A program made the translations under genes and the position numbers. Positions 1 to 8,591 of a stretch of 64,000 bases of DNA are shown here, one piece after another. Source of the DNA: Allotamlana fucoidanivorans (GTDB lineage Bacteria > Bacteroidota > Bacteroidia > Flavobacteriales > Flavobacteriaceae); the NCBI RefSeq assembly GCF_006265225.1, contig NZ_VDCS01000005.1, positions 124,001-188,000 of the forward strand, read 5' to 3'. The notes beneath the pieces were generated by a model. It saw only the letters and a list, made by a program, of their open reading frames with translations. It made no database searches and had not been told where the DNA came from. Position 1 is the stretch's first letter, and every line of letters begins with the position of its first letter.

Positions 1-561
1 GATATCTATGTTGCCGATTTAGGAAGAAATGCCCTGTATCAATACCAGTTAAAAGACACAAAGTATCAGCTTAAATCAGATAGTCTTATTGAAACCACAG
101 GAAATCCTGGCCCACGTCATTTTGAAATAACAAAAGACGGTCAATTTATTTATATTATAAATGAGTATGGCGGCTCTATTACTTCCATAAAAAAAATAGG
201 GAACGGATTTAAAATGATTGATTATGATAGTACCCTTGACCCTGATTTTAAAGGTAAAAACAAATGTGCCGACATTCACTTATCACATGACGAACGCTTT
301 TTATATGGTTCAAACCGTGGCGAAAACACCATAGCTGTGTTTAAAAGAGACACAAAAACGGGGGAAATAGACAAGATTCAAAGTATTTCAGTTCATGGTG
401 ACTGGCCTAGAAATTTCACCCTAGACCCTACAGGAAACTTCCTTTTAGTCGCTAATAAGTTAAGTGAAAATATTGCTGTGTATTCCATTGACAAAAACAG
501 CGGGCAACTTACTTTTTTACATGATGTTAAAGTACCTACACCTGTTTGCCTATTATTTTAA
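1..561 (+). CDS. Lactonase family beta-propeller protein (6-phosphogluconolactonase-like), 5' partial
   Basis: The frame is open from the first base and ends at TAA 559-561, so only the C-terminal 186 residues are present. The visible part shows repeated propeller blades of the YbhE/Pgl type (GPRHFEI, LYGSNRGENTIAVF, GNFLLVANKLSENIAVY) and ends in VPTPVCLLF, which resembles the usual VPSPVCLKF tail of seven-bladed lactonases. Members hydrolyse 6-phosphogluconolactone or act on other lactones; the true substrate here cannot be read. The N-terminus, including any signal peptide, lies outside the window. Confidence 0.85.
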   Translation, partial: DIYVADLGRNALYQYQLKDTKYQLKSDSLIETTGNPGPRHFEITKDGQFIYIINEYGGSITSIKKIGNGFKMIDYDSTLDPDFKGKNKCADIHLSHDERFLYGSNRGENTIAVFKRDTKTGEIDKIQSISVHGDWPRNFTLDPTGNFLLVANKLSENIAVYSIDKNSGQLTFLHDVKVPTPVCLLF

Positions 562-580
562 ATTCACCATCAATAAAAGC

Positions 581-609
581 TTGATAATTAAAAAAATATA
601 GTATCTTTG
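581..609 (+). promoter_or_regulatory. Bacteroidetes-type promoter of rpsP
   Basis: TATCTTTG at 602-609 is a perfect match to the Bacteroidetes -7 consensus TAnnTTTG. TTG at 581-583 lies 18 bases upstream, the spacing expected for the -33 element. Transcription would start near 615, about 40 bases before the rpsP ATG. Confidence 0.75.
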
Positions 610-626
610 CGCCCTCATTAATAACC

Positions 627-641
627 GAGGTCGAGAACCTC
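627..641 (+). promoter_or_regulatory. Small hairpin in the rpsP leader
   Basis: GAGGT at 627-631 pairs with ACCTC at 637-641 around loop CGAGA, inside the predicted 5' untranslated region of rpsP. The stem is only 5 bp. It might be a ribosomal-protein leader element, but it matches nothing I can name. Confidence 0.25.
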
Positions 642-656
642 AAATAATTAATTATT

Positions 657-1148
657 ATGCCTGTAAAAATTAGATTACAAAGACATGGTAAAAAAGGGAA
701 ACCTTTTTACTGGATCGTAGCAGCTGACTCAAGAGCAAAAAGAGATGGTAAATTCTTAGAAAAATTAGGTATTTACAACCCAAACACTAACCCTGCAACC
801 GTTGAATTGAATATTGATGGGGCTGTGCAATGGTTACAAAATGGAGCTCAACCAACAGACACTGCTAAAAACCTTTTATCTTACAAAGGAGCCTTATTGA
901 AAAATCACCTTGTTGGTGGCGTTAAAAAAGGAGCTTTAACTGAAGAGCAAGCTGAAGAAAAATTCAATGCTTGGTTGGAAGAAAAAAATGCAAAGGTTGA
1001 AGCGAAAGCAGAAGGTTTATCAGAAGCTCAAGCAAAAGCGAAAGCTGAAGCATTGGCGGCTGAGAAAGCTGTAAACGAAGCAAGAATTGCTGCCGCTGCT
1101 CCTGTAGTAGAAGAAGAAACAGCTGAAGCAACAAACGAAGAAGAATAA
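657..1148 (+). CDS. rpsP: 30S ribosomal protein S16
   Basis: The first 80 or so residues are the conserved S16 fold ([44 protein letters not shown]). S16 binds 16S rRNA and is needed for 30S assembly. At 163 residues it is about twice the bacterial core length. The extra part is a charged Lys/Ala/Glu-rich tail (about residues 90-163), of the kind often seen on S16 in Bacteroidetes. It is followed by rimM, the classical S16-RimM pairing, with an intrinsic hairpin between them. The start ATG follows an AT-rich leader without an SD motif, normal for this phylum. Confidence 0.97.
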   Translation: MPVKIRLQRHGKKGKPFYWIVAADSRAKRDGKFLEKLGIYNPNTNPATVELNIDGAVQWLQNGAQPTDTAKNLLSYKGALLKNHLVGGVKKGALTEEQAEEKFNAWLEEKNAKVEAKAEGLSEAQAKAKAEALAAEKAVNEARIAAAAPVVEEETAEATNEEE

Positions 1149-1171
1149 AAAAATTATTTTTTATACTTTTA

Positions 1172-1202
1172 AACTCCGATAGCATACTATCGGAGTTTTT
1201 TA
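1172..1202 (+). terminator. Intrinsic terminator/attenuator between rpsP and rimM
   Basis: Perfect 11-bp stem: AACTCCGATAG (1172-1182) and CTATCGGAGTT (1187-1197), loop CATA, followed by a T-run. It ends about 11 bases before the rimM start codon, so it would set the rpsP:rimM transcript ratio, or rimM is reached by read-through. Confidence 0.85.
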
Positions 1203-1212
1203 TTTTTATACC

Positions 1213-1737
1213 ATGAAAAAGGACGACTGTTTTTACCTAGGAAAAATTGTGAAAAAATACAGCTTTAAAGGCGAAGTATTGGTAAAACTTGATACCGATC
1301 AGCCTGAGCTTTATGAGCATTTAGATGCTATTTTTTTGGAGCTTCGAAATAATTTAGTGCCATTTTTTGTTGAACACGCTCAATTACACAAATCTGAATT
1401 ACTTCGTATAAAATTTGAGGATGTAGATTCTGAAGCTGACGCAGATGCTATTATGAAATGTGAGCTCTACCTGCCTTTAGACCTGCTTCCAAAGCTAGAA
1501 GGTAATCAGTTCTATTTTCATGAAATTATTGGTTTCAAAATCGTTGACAAAAACTTTGGAGACGTAGGAATCATTAAATCTGTTAACGATTCAACCGCCC
1601 AAGCTTTATTCGAAGTAGATAGAGATGGTATTGAAATTTTAATCCCTATGAACGATGAATTTATCTTAAAGGTAGACAGAATCAACCACCTTATTTTGGT
1701 AGACACACCTGAAGGTCTCATAAATTTATATTTATAA
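1213..1737 (+). CDS. rimM: 16S rRNA maturation protein RimM
   Basis: 174 residues, the normal RimM size. The N-terminal RimM domain (YLGKIVKKYSFKGEVLVKL) is followed by a PRC-barrel (about 95-174) with FYFHEIIGFKIVD and EILIPMNDEFILKVD. RimM binds S19 and assists 30S head maturation. It lies directly downstream of rpsP, as in most bacteria. No promoter is visible between the terminator and the ATG, which suggests read-through expression. Confidence 0.96.
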   Translation: MKKDDCFYLGKIVKKYSFKGEVLVKLDTDQPELYEHLDAIFLELRNNLVPFFVEHAQLHKSELLRIKFEDVDSEADADAIMKCELYLPLDLLPKLEGNQFYFHEIIGFKIVDKNFGDVGIIKSVNDSTAQALFEVDRDGIEILIPMNDEFILKVDRINHLILVDTPEGLINLYL

Positions 1738-1768
1738 AGAGACCTTTGTGCTTCTTAAAACGATTATT

Positions 1769-2236
1769 TTATTTCCAAGTTTGACCTTTTATGGTCATGG
1801 CCGCTTTTAAGATGTCTTTCTGACTAATTTGCCCAACCAATTTACCGTTCTCTACAATTGGAAAACGTCTGCGTTTAGATTCTAAAAACTTCTTAGCAGC
1901 ATCAAAAATATTCATATTTCCATCAATGGTTTCAACATTTGACACCATGTGCTTTTCTATAGTTTGATCTTGCATAGGCATATTGTAATAGCGGCTCTCA
2001 CTAATTTGTTTAATACAATCACCCTCGGAAATAATACCTACCAATTCATTTTTATCATTTACCACTGGCCCACCAGAAATTCTGTGTTTTATTAAAGCTT
2101 GCATTACAATTTCTATAGGCTGATCGGGCTTAAATGTAATTAAGCTCGTTGTCATATAATCACTAACGGTTAATGATTGTGATTCTGTATTTGATGCCTG
2201 CTGCCTTCTTGCGCCTTGAAAACTCTTTATCCCCAT
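1769..2236 (-). CDS. Tandem CBS-domain protein
   Basis: 155 residues with two CBS motifs: VSDYMTTSLITFKPDQPIEI to ELVGIISEGDCIK (about 24-75) and VETIDGNMNIFDAAKKF to KLVGQISQKDILKA (about 98-148). No enzymatic domain is attached. Stand-alone CBS pairs usually sense adenine nucleotides and modulate partner proteins. The N-terminal ~20 residues are polar and likely disordered. It converges on rimM with a 31-bp gap and has no obvious operon partner. Confidence 0.85.
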   Translation of the reverse strand: MGIKSFQGARRQQASNTESQSLTVSDYMTTSLITFKPDQPIEIVMQALIKHRISGGPVVNDKNELVGIISEGDCIKQISESRYYNMPMQDQTIEKHMVSNVETIDGNMNIFDAAKKFLESKRRRFPIVENGKLVGQISQKDILKAAMTIKGQTWK

Positions 2237-2498
2237 AACTAGTAAATTTAGTAAACTGAAATATAGCTGTTTTTTTCTAATTTTCCTAGCTCTTTTTTAG
2301 TGTTATAGCATCTCTTTAGAATTTTTTATGACTTATTTTTTGAAAACAAATTCACTTAACACCTTATATTTCAAACAAATAAAATAATTAAGACTGCCAG
2401 TCATTTTGTAAACAAACAAAAATAATTAGCGTAGTTTTAAGAAATTAACTGTTAAATTTTTATAGATTTAGCGTTCTAAATAAAGTAAATTAAAAAAG

Positions 2499-3206
2499 AT
2501 GAAAAAATTAGTTGGATTGGTTTTATTGACAAGTAGTTTTATGTTGAATGCACAAACTAACTCAGAATTAATTTCGCATTTTGATGCGTATTATAAACAA
2601 ATGAAAACCCAAGGGGATGTACAAGGCATTATCAATGCTATGACACATTTAAATGTTTTACAGCCATCGGTAGCAAGACAAGACACTCTAGCTTATATCT
2701 ATATGAGTGAAGGCAAATATGTTCAGGCGTTAAACACAATAGGTATTGTCACTAACCCCGAAGACTCAGATATAGCTGTAGAAGTAAAAGCTATTTCTTT
2801 GAAAGCTGTTGGTCAGCCTAAAATGGCCTATTCACATTTTACAGAGTTATTTAAACGGGAATCTGACCCTATGATTGCTTATGAATTAGCCGAAATTGCC
2901 ATGCAACTTCAAAAATTTGATGAAGCCGATAAGCATATAGCTTTTGGTTTAGCCAATGCCAAAGATGATATGAAACGTGCTTATTATGAAAGACAAACCC
3001 CTTATGAAGTACCGCTTAAAGCAGGATTCATGTATTTAAATGCCTTGTCTATATATAATAAAGACAAAAAAGCAAACATTGATTTGGCAGTTGATGAACT
3101 TGATGCAGCCTTTAAAATAGCACCTAATTTCAATATGCTTCAATTAACAAAAAATGAATTATTAAGACAAAAACAAGTGATGCAATCTCAAACACAAACC
3201 GAGTAG
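2499..3206 (+). CDS. Secreted tetratricopeptide-repeat protein
   Basis: 235 residues. An N-terminal signal peptide (MKKLVGLVLLTSSFMLNAQ) is followed by helical repeats with TPR spacing (RQDTLAYIYMSEGKYVQALNT, PMIAYELAEIAMQLQKFDEADKHIAFG). No catalytic motif is seen. It is likely periplasmic and acts in protein contacts; the specific role is unknown. It has a 262-bp upstream spacer and ends at a bidirectional terminator shared with the convergent M13 peptidase. Confidence 0.8.
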   Translation: MKKLVGLVLLTSSFMLNAQTNSELISHFDAYYKQMKTQGDVQGIINAMTHLNVLQPSVARQDTLAYIYMSEGKYVQALNTIGIVTNPEDSDIAVEVKAISLKAVGQPKMAYSHFTELFKRESDPMIAYELAEIAMQLQKFDEADKHIAFGLANAKDDMKRAYYERQTPYEVPLKAGFMYLNALSIYNKDKKANIDLAVDELDAAFKIAPNFNMLQLTKNELLRQKQVMQSQTQTE

Positions 3207-3233
3207 CCAAAACAATAAGAAACACTTAACATA

Positions 3234-3271
3234 AAAAAGGCACATTTATAAAATTATGAATGTGCCTTTTT
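3234..3271. terminator. Bidirectional intrinsic terminator
   Basis: AAAAAGGCACATT (3234-3246) pairs with AATGTGCCTTTTT (3259-3271), with an A-run on one side and a T-run on the other. It serves the converging TPR gene (+) and the M13 peptidase gene (-). Confidence 0.88.
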
Positions 3272-3297
3272 ATTTTATAAACCCTTAGATGTTTAAT

Positions 3298-5391
3298 TTA
3301 CCAAATCTTAACGCGCTCTTCAGGGTTTAAATACATATTGTCACCTTCCTTAATATTAAATGCATTATAAAAAGCATCAATATTTAAAAGCGGTTGCACC
3401 GCTCTTACCATACCTGGTGAATGCGGATCTGTTTTTATCTGGGTTTTTAAAGCATTATCACGTGATTTTGTTCTCCAAATAGTACACCACGACAAGAAAA
3501 ACCGTTGTTCTGGTGTGAATCCATCAATATTTTCAGGACGTCCATTGTCTTTAAAACTAAGTTGTAAAGCTTCATAAGCTGCAGTTACACCTCCTAAATC
3601 ACCAATATTTTCTCCTAAGGTAAAAGGACCATTTATGAAGGTTTCTGGCAATACTTCAATTTTACTGTACTGGTCTGCCAAATCTTTTCCTAAGGCTTCA
3701 AACTGTTTTAAATCTTCATCGGTCCACCAATTATTCAAGTTACCATTCTTATCATATCGAGAACCAGAATCGTCAAAACAATGTGAAATCTCATGTCCAA
3801 TTACCGCTCCAATGCCACCATAGTTAACCGCGTCATCTGCCTGATAATTATAAAATGGAGGTTGTAAAATGGCAGCAGGGAAAACAATTTCATTGAACGC
3901 AGGACTAAAATAGGCATTAACCATTTGAGGCGACATACTCCATCGGCTTTTATCAACAGGGTTACCAAGATCTTTGAGGTTTTGCTGGTGATTCCACCGA
4001 CTAGCATTGAGCATGTTTTGCAAGTAAGAACCTCCTTCATCAACACCAGCTACATTTAATTCTGAGTAATCTCTCCACTTATCTGGATAAGCAATTTTTA
4101 CTTTTAGCGCTAAAAGCTTTTCTATAGCCTTTTGTTTTGTTGCTTCGGTCATCCAGGTTAAATTCTTAATTCTTAGTTCATAAGCCTTAATGACATTTTG
4201 AATCATTTTTTCAGCCTTCTCTTTAGCTTCTGGCGGAAACTTTTTATCAACATAAAGTTTACCCAAAGCTTCACCAATAGTACCATTTACTGTTTGAAGC
4301 GCTCTTTCATCAAGTGGTCTTTGTTTTTTTGCGCCTCGTAGCGTTCTACTATAAAACTCCCAGTTGGCCGTTGCTATTTCTGTACTAAGTAAAGAAGCGG
4401 CAGAGTTAAAGGCATTCCAACGTAAATACGACTTCCATGTCTCTACATTATTTTGAGACAATACCGTTTGAAGCGCCTTCATATAGTTCACCTCATTTAC
4501 AATAACGGTATCCATTTGTTTTACACCAATACCTTCAAAATACGCATTCCATTGGATAGCAGGCACCATATTTTGAAGTTCATCAATAGATCTTGGATTG
4601 TATCTTTTTCTAGCATCACGTCTGTCTACTTTGTCCATTCTAGGTTCAGCCAAACTTGTTTCAAAAGCCAATATATCAGTAGCCTGCTCAGAAGATTCAG
4701 CTTCAGTATACCCTAAAAACTGTAACATTCTGGTTATATGTGCTACATACTTTTTTCTTTTTTCCTTAGAGTCTTCATCTTCTTTTACATAGTAATCTCT
4801 ATCGGGAAGACCTAATCCGTCAGGAGCAAGGTAACCCGCATTAATATTACTGTTTTTAGTATGGGCGTATACGTAAAAACTAAAAAAACCACCCCCACCT
4901 AGCGGTTCCATTTCAATTAAATAATTTTGAAGATCGTTGATATTAGATATCGACTCAATTTTACTTAAATAAGGCTTCAATGGTTTAACCCCCAATTCGT
5001 TTCTACTCGTGGTGTCCATTATGGTTTTGAAAAGCTTTACGGCTTTCTCTTGATCTGACCCAGGCCTGATATTAATAGACATCATATCTTTATCTTCACT
5101 CATGGCAGCACTTAATATGGCTAACACATCATCATCTGTTTTCTTTAGTAACTCATGAAAAGAACCCCAGCTCGTTCTATCATCGGGAATATCTGTCTGG
5201 TCTAGCCATTTCCCATTAGTATATCGAAAAAAATCATTGTTAGGAGTTGTCGTGCTATCCATAAAATCTAGATTGATCCCTGGCACAACCTCTGTTTTTG
5301 CGATTTCTTTTTCGGTGTCTTTCTTACAAGATTGCAGACTAACCATAGCCAGAACACCTAAAAAAGCAAGTAGTTTTACGTAGTTTTTCAT
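3298..5391 (-). CDS. M13 family metallopeptidase (PepO/neprilysin-like) lipoprotein
   Basis: 697 residues, the usual M13 length. The signal peptide ends in SLQSCKKD, a lipobox-like Cys near residue 22, so it is probably an outer-membrane or periplasmic lipoprotein. The zinc-binding HExxH is HEISH near residue 535 (VIGHEISHCFDDSGSRYD). The third ligand motif ExxxD is in ENIGDLGG near residue 597. NAYFSPAFNEIVFPAAILQPPFY and the terminal motif with KIW are typical of M13 oligopeptidases. The probable role is digestion of short peptides outside the inner membrane. Confidence 0.95.
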   Translation of the reverse strand: MKNYVKLLAFLGVLAMVSLQSCKKDTEKEIAKTEVVPGINLDFMDSTTTPNNDFFRYTNGKWLDQTDIPDDRTSWGSFHELLKKTDDDVLAILSAAMSEDKDMMSINIRPGSDQEKAVKLFKTIMDTTSRNELGVKPLKPYLSKIESISNINDLQNYLIEMEPLGGGGFFSFYVYAHTKNSNINAGYLAPDGLGLPDRDYYVKEDEDSKEKRKKYVAHITRMLQFLGYTEAESSEQATDILAFETSLAEPRMDKVDRRDARKRYNPRSIDELQNMVPAIQWNAYFEGIGVKQMDTVIVNEVNYMKALQTVLSQNNVETWKSYLRWNAFNSAASLLSTEIATANWEFYSRTLRGAKKQRPLDERALQTVNGTIGEALGKLYVDKKFPPEAKEKAEKMIQNVIKAYELRIKNLTWMTEATKQKAIEKLLALKVKIAYPDKWRDYSELNVAGVDEGGSYLQNMLNASRWNHQQNLKDLGNPVDKSRWSMSPQMVNAYFSPAFNEIVFPAAILQPPFYNYQADDAVNYGGIGAVIGHEISHCFDDSGSRYDKNGNLNNWWTDEDLKQFEALGKDLADQYSKIEVLPETFINGPFTLGENIGDLGGVTAAYEALQLSFKDNGRPENIDGFTPEQRFFLSWCTIWRTKSRDNALKTQIKTDPHSPGMVRAVQPLLNIDAFYNAFNIKEGDNMYLNPEERVKIW

Positions 5392-5593
5392 TTACTGAAT
5401 CATTAAGTTAATTATCAAATTGCTTTGTTGACGGCAAAATGATGTGTTTTAGTTTTTTATGATTTATTATAATCAGATTACAAATTACTAATATTAATCT
5501 GTGATAAGATTAATATTTGTTTCTTGTTAACAAAAATTTAGCAAAATTTTATAACTAGGAAATAAAAAATCACTTCAAATGAACGTAAGACCA

Positions 5594-6121
5594 CTAAGGT
5601 TTTTCAATGGTACGCGTATCGAACTCTATTTTTTTATTTAATTGAAGTTTTAAATTTGAAAACGAAACAAGGAAATCTTTAATCGCTACAAGCAATTCAT
5701 CTTTTGTTGTAGTTGATAAGTTTGAAATACTTTCTAGCTCATAAATTTTAGTTTCAACCACCAAAATTCTGGCATCAATAGAGGGAGATTTAGCAGCCTC
5801 GGGAATATCTTTTTTTAAGTCTTTTATGAGCAGAACAATCGCCTTATTATTATCATTGAAAAAACTTAAATCGGCAACCTTCACCTTATTTACAACATCA
5901 TTTTGAAGCTGAACAAAAGGTGTCCAGTCTCTTACAACTTGTCGTGTTTTATCATCTAATTCGTAATCGGTATACTTTAAAGCAGCAACTTCTTTTTCTG
6001 AAATTAATGCAACCTTTTCTGTTTTAGTTGGGTTTGTTACATTTTCATCTTGATTTTGCTTACAGCTAAAAACCAAAACAAATAAACAAAAGAAAGTTAT
6101 ACCTGTTATACGCATGACCAT
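5594..6121 (-). CDS. Hypothetical lipoprotein
   Basis: 175 residues. A hydrophobic leader ends at FSCKQNQDEN, a lipobox Cys near residue 20. The rest is predominantly helical and charged with no domain I recognise. Two ATGs lie two codons apart (6121 and 6115); either could be used. It is flanked by about 200 bp of AT-rich DNA on the M13 side and diverges from the threonine dehydrogenase gene. Confidence 0.7.
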   Translation of the reverse strand: MVMRITGITFFCLFVLVFSCKQNQDENVTNPTKTEKVALISEKEVAALKYTDYELDDKTRQVVRDWTPFVQLQNDVVNKVKVADLSFFNDNNKAIVLLIKDLKKDIPEAAKSPSIDARILVVETKIYELESISNLSTTTKDELLVAIKDFLVSFSNLKLQLNKKIEFDTRTIEKP

Positions 6122-6275
6122 GTTGACTTTAAATAATGTACTGCAAATATAGAGTAATCATTGTTTTTTCAATCATAATTCAATATCATCAAATTATAAA
6201 TTTTCTAAGAAAAAAATACATTATTATCATTTTAAACTTATTATTTTTGAAAATTCTATATTAATACGGTAGTAT

Positions 6276-7226
6276 ATGGATCCTAAAATACTAATCATTG
6301 GGGCATGTGGACAAATTGGTTCTGAACTCACATTTAAACTGCGCGATCTCTACGGAGCCGATAACGTTGTTGCGAGCGACATTAGTTACAGCAATTTAGA
6401 TGTGGTTAATTCTGGTATTTTTGAGATTGTTGACGCTAAAGACTATACAAGTGTAAAAACATGTATTGAAAAGTTTAACATAAACACTGTATATCTTATG
6501 GCTGCTATGCTGAGTGCTACGGGCGAAAAATTCCCAATGGAAGCTTGGGATTTAAACATGATATCTCTGTTTAATGTATTAAATTTAGCCAAATCTAACT
6601 TTATACACAAGGTGTTTTGGCCCTCAAGCATTGCCGCGTTTGGCACTACAACACCTACTGATTATACGCCGCAGTATACTATTATGGAACCATCAACCGT
6701 TTATGGCATTACAAAACAGGTTGGTGAACGTTGGTGTGAATACTATCACAATAAATATGGTGTTGATGTACGAAGTATTAGATATCCGGGTATTATTAGC
6801 TGGAAGACCTTACCTGGTGGAGGCACAACAGATTATGCCGTAGAAGTTTATCATGAAGCTATAAAACATAAGTCGTATGAATGTTTTTTAAAACAGGATA
6901 CTAAATTACCTATGATGTTTATGGATGATGCCATCAACGCTACGGTGAATATTATGAAAGCCGACAGCAAAGCCATTAAAATACGATCGTCATATAATTT
7001 AGCGGCCATAAGCTTCACTCCAAGTGATATTGAAGCGTCTATACAGAAGCATATGCCAGAGTTTAAAATGACCTATGCTCCTGATTACAGACAAGCCATT
7101 GCTAATAGCTGGCCTAAAAGTATCAATGATTCATACGCCAGACAAGATTGGAATTGGAAACACAGATTTTCATTAGATGAAGTCACAGAGGAGATGCTAT
7201 TCCAGCTAAACAAGAAGTATAAATAA
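6276..7226 (+). CDS. tdh: L-threonine 3-dehydrogenase, short-chain (epimerase-like) type
   Basis: 316 residues with an NAD-binding Rossmann start (ILIIGACGQIGSEL) and a YxxxK catalytic pair in STVYGITKQVGERW. It carries the sequence SIRYPGIISWKTLPGGGTTDYA found in the UDP-galactose-epimerase-like threonine dehydrogenases known from Flavobacterium and Cytophaga. The enzyme would oxidise L-threonine to 2-amino-3-ketobutyrate in the cytoplasm. The extended SDR fold makes a sugar-nucleotide epimerase the main alternative, but the PGIIS-GGGTTDY segment favours TDH. Confidence 0.85.
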   Translation: MDPKILIIGACGQIGSELTFKLRDLYGADNVVASDISYSNLDVVNSGIFEIVDAKDYTSVKTCIEKFNINTVYLMAAMLSATGEKFPMEAWDLNMISLFNVLNLAKSNFIHKVFWPSSIAAFGTTTPTDYTPQYTIMEPSTVYGITKQVGERWCEYYHNKYGVDVRSIRYPGIISWKTLPGGGTTDYAVEVYHEAIKHKSYECFLKQDTKLPMMFMDDAINATVNIMKADSKAIKIRSSYNLAAISFTPSDIEASIQKHMPEFKMTYAPDYRQAIANSWPKSINDSYARQDWNWKHRFSLDEVTEEMLFQLNKKYK

Positions 7227-7230
7227 TTTG

Positions 7231-7238
7231 TATCTTTG
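7231..7238 (+). promoter_or_regulatory. -7 element upstream of the HupE-like gene
   Basis: TATCTTTG is a perfect TAnnTTTG match lying 23 bases before the ATG at 7262 and just after the tdh stop. No clear TTG -33 element is seen. Confidence 0.55.
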
Positions 7239-7261
7239 GCGCTCCCTAAATCTTAATTATT

Positions 7262-7849
7262 ATGCTTGAAAATTTTTGGTTTAATGTAGAGTATGGCATC
7301 AATCATGTTCTTGATATTAATGCCTACGATCATGTTTTATTTCTCATAGTATTAACCATACCCTATGTGTTTAAAGATTGGAAACGTGTACTTTTACTAG
7401 TTTCTATGTTTACTTTAGGGCATACCCTGTCATTGGTACTATCAACTTACGGTATAGTAAGCGTAAATGCTTCGTTAGTAGAATTTTTAATTCCAATAAC
7501 GATATTGGTTGTAGCTCTTTTTAATGTGTTTACCGCAGGCAAAGGTGCACAAAAAGAGAAAGTTGGTGTTCTATTTTTATCTACGTTATTTTTTGGATTG
7601 ATTCACGGTTTAGGCTTTGCGCGTGAATTTCAAATTTTACTAGGAGAACAGGATAGCAAGCTCATGCTGTTACTAGAATTTGCTTTAGGTATTGAGATTG
7701 CTCAAATCATCATTGTGTTTATTGTATTGTTTTTAGGTTATATGGTGCAAACTATATTCAGATTTTCAAAACGGGACTGGATTATGGTAATCTCAGCCAT
7801 TGTTGTTGGCTTGGTAATTCCTATGATTTTAAACAGTGATTTTATTTAG
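7262..7849 (+). CDS. HupE/UreJ-like integral membrane protein
   Basis: 195 residues with about six hydrophobic segments. Conserved short motifs of the HupE/UreJ family are seen: YDHVLFLI near residue 22, TLGHTLSL near residue 53 and GLIHGLGFA near residue 115. The family is associated with nickel or cobalt handling in some bacteria, but no urease or hydrogenase genes are present here, so metal transport is a family-level guess only. It has its own TAnnTTTG element. Confidence 0.8.
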   Translation: MLENFWFNVEYGINHVLDINAYDHVLFLIVLTIPYVFKDWKRVLLLVSMFTLGHTLSLVLSTYGIVSVNASLVEFLIPITILVVALFNVFTAGKGAQKEKVGVLFLSTLFFGLIHGLGFAREFQILLGEQDSKLMLLLEFALGIEIAQIIIVFIVLFLGYMVQTIFRFSKRDWIMVISAIVVGLVIPMILNSDFI

Positions 7850-8031
7850 AACACGCTATTCACATTAAAATGTAGTAGTAGCGAAATTGTTAAGCAGTAA
7901 AATTAAAATACTTTTTTAACATACTTAAACGGTTTAATTCAAAAATTAGTTAAACTTTCCTAAAAACTTTCCTGTCTGGCATTGTAATTAAAATACGAAC
8001 AGAGTATATTCGTTATATTATTTCGCGTTAA

Positions 8032-8148
8032 GGATTGAAGTGAAAATCCTTTTGCTTTTTCGCCAAAGATTGTAGCGGAAAGCCTGACCCGAATGGTTGT
8101 AAACTTTCAATATATTTTGCAACTAATTATGAGGGTAACGCCATAATT
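8032..8148 (+). ncRNA. Candidate structured RNA / dispersed flavobacterial intergenic element
   Basis: Two related 18-mers lie 35 bases apart: GGATTGAAGTGAAAATCC (8032-8049) and AGATTGTAGCGGAAAGCC (8067-8084). The first can fold as GGATT/AATCC and is followed by a T-rich stretch. The second is followed by TGACCCGAA. A third hairpin, AATTATG (8125-8131) with CATAATT (8142-8148), sits just before the dCMP deaminase start. I recall similar 'GATTG-AGCGGAAAGCC' elements between genes in flavobacterial genomes, but cannot confirm a named RNA family. It could be a small RNA, a leader or a dispersed repeat. It lies in the otherwise gene-free stretch 7850-8159. Confidence 0.4.
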
Positions 8149-8159
8149 AAAAAAAAGGA

Positions 8160-8591
8160 ATGCCTAAACATAAACAGCTAAAGTACGATAAAGCTTATTT
8201 GAGAATAGCTAAAGAATGGGGAAAACTATCTTATTGCAATCGCAGACAAGTAGGCGCCATTATTGTAAAAGATAGAATGATTATTTCAGACGGTTACAAT
8301 GGAACACCGTCGGGGTTTGAAAATTTTTGTGAAGATGAAGCAGGTTACACTAAATGGTATGTGTTGCACGCAGAAGCCAATGCCATTTTAAAAGTAGCCT
8401 CATCGACTCAATCTTGCAAGGGAGCTACCTTATATATCACGATGTCGCCCTGTAAAGAATGTAGTAAATTAGTGCATCAAGCAGGTATAGTAAAAGTGGT
8501 TTATCACGAGGCTTATAAAGACGATTCGGGTCTGAAGTTTTTAGAAAAAGCAGGAATTGTACTTGAACAAATTGAAGATTTAAAAGCGTAA
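8160..8591 (+). CDS. Deoxycytidylate (dCMP) deaminase family protein
   Basis: 143 residues with the zinc-dependent deaminase signature: HAEANAIL near residue 70 (His ligand and catalytic Glu) and SPCKECSKLV near residue 100 (two Cys ligands). The N-terminal part (KEWGKLSYCNRRQVGAIIVKD, DGYNGTPSGFENFCED) is characteristic of dCMP deaminases, which make dUMP for thymidylate synthesis. It overlaps the S41 protease start by one base (TAATG), so the two are translationally coupled. Confidence 0.92.
   Translation: MPKHKQLKYDKAYLRIAKEWGKLSYCNRRQVGAIIVKDRMIISDGYNGTPSGFENFCEDEAGYTKWYVLHAEANAILKVASSTQSCKGATLYITMSPCKECSKLVHQAGIVKVVYHEAYKDDSGLKFLEKAGIVLEQIEDLKA

Noticed and set aside
964-1185. Leucine-rich reverse-strand frame opposite rpsP
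   Set aside because: It is the complement of the Lys/Ala/Glu-rich S16 tail; low-complexity composition and no start context.
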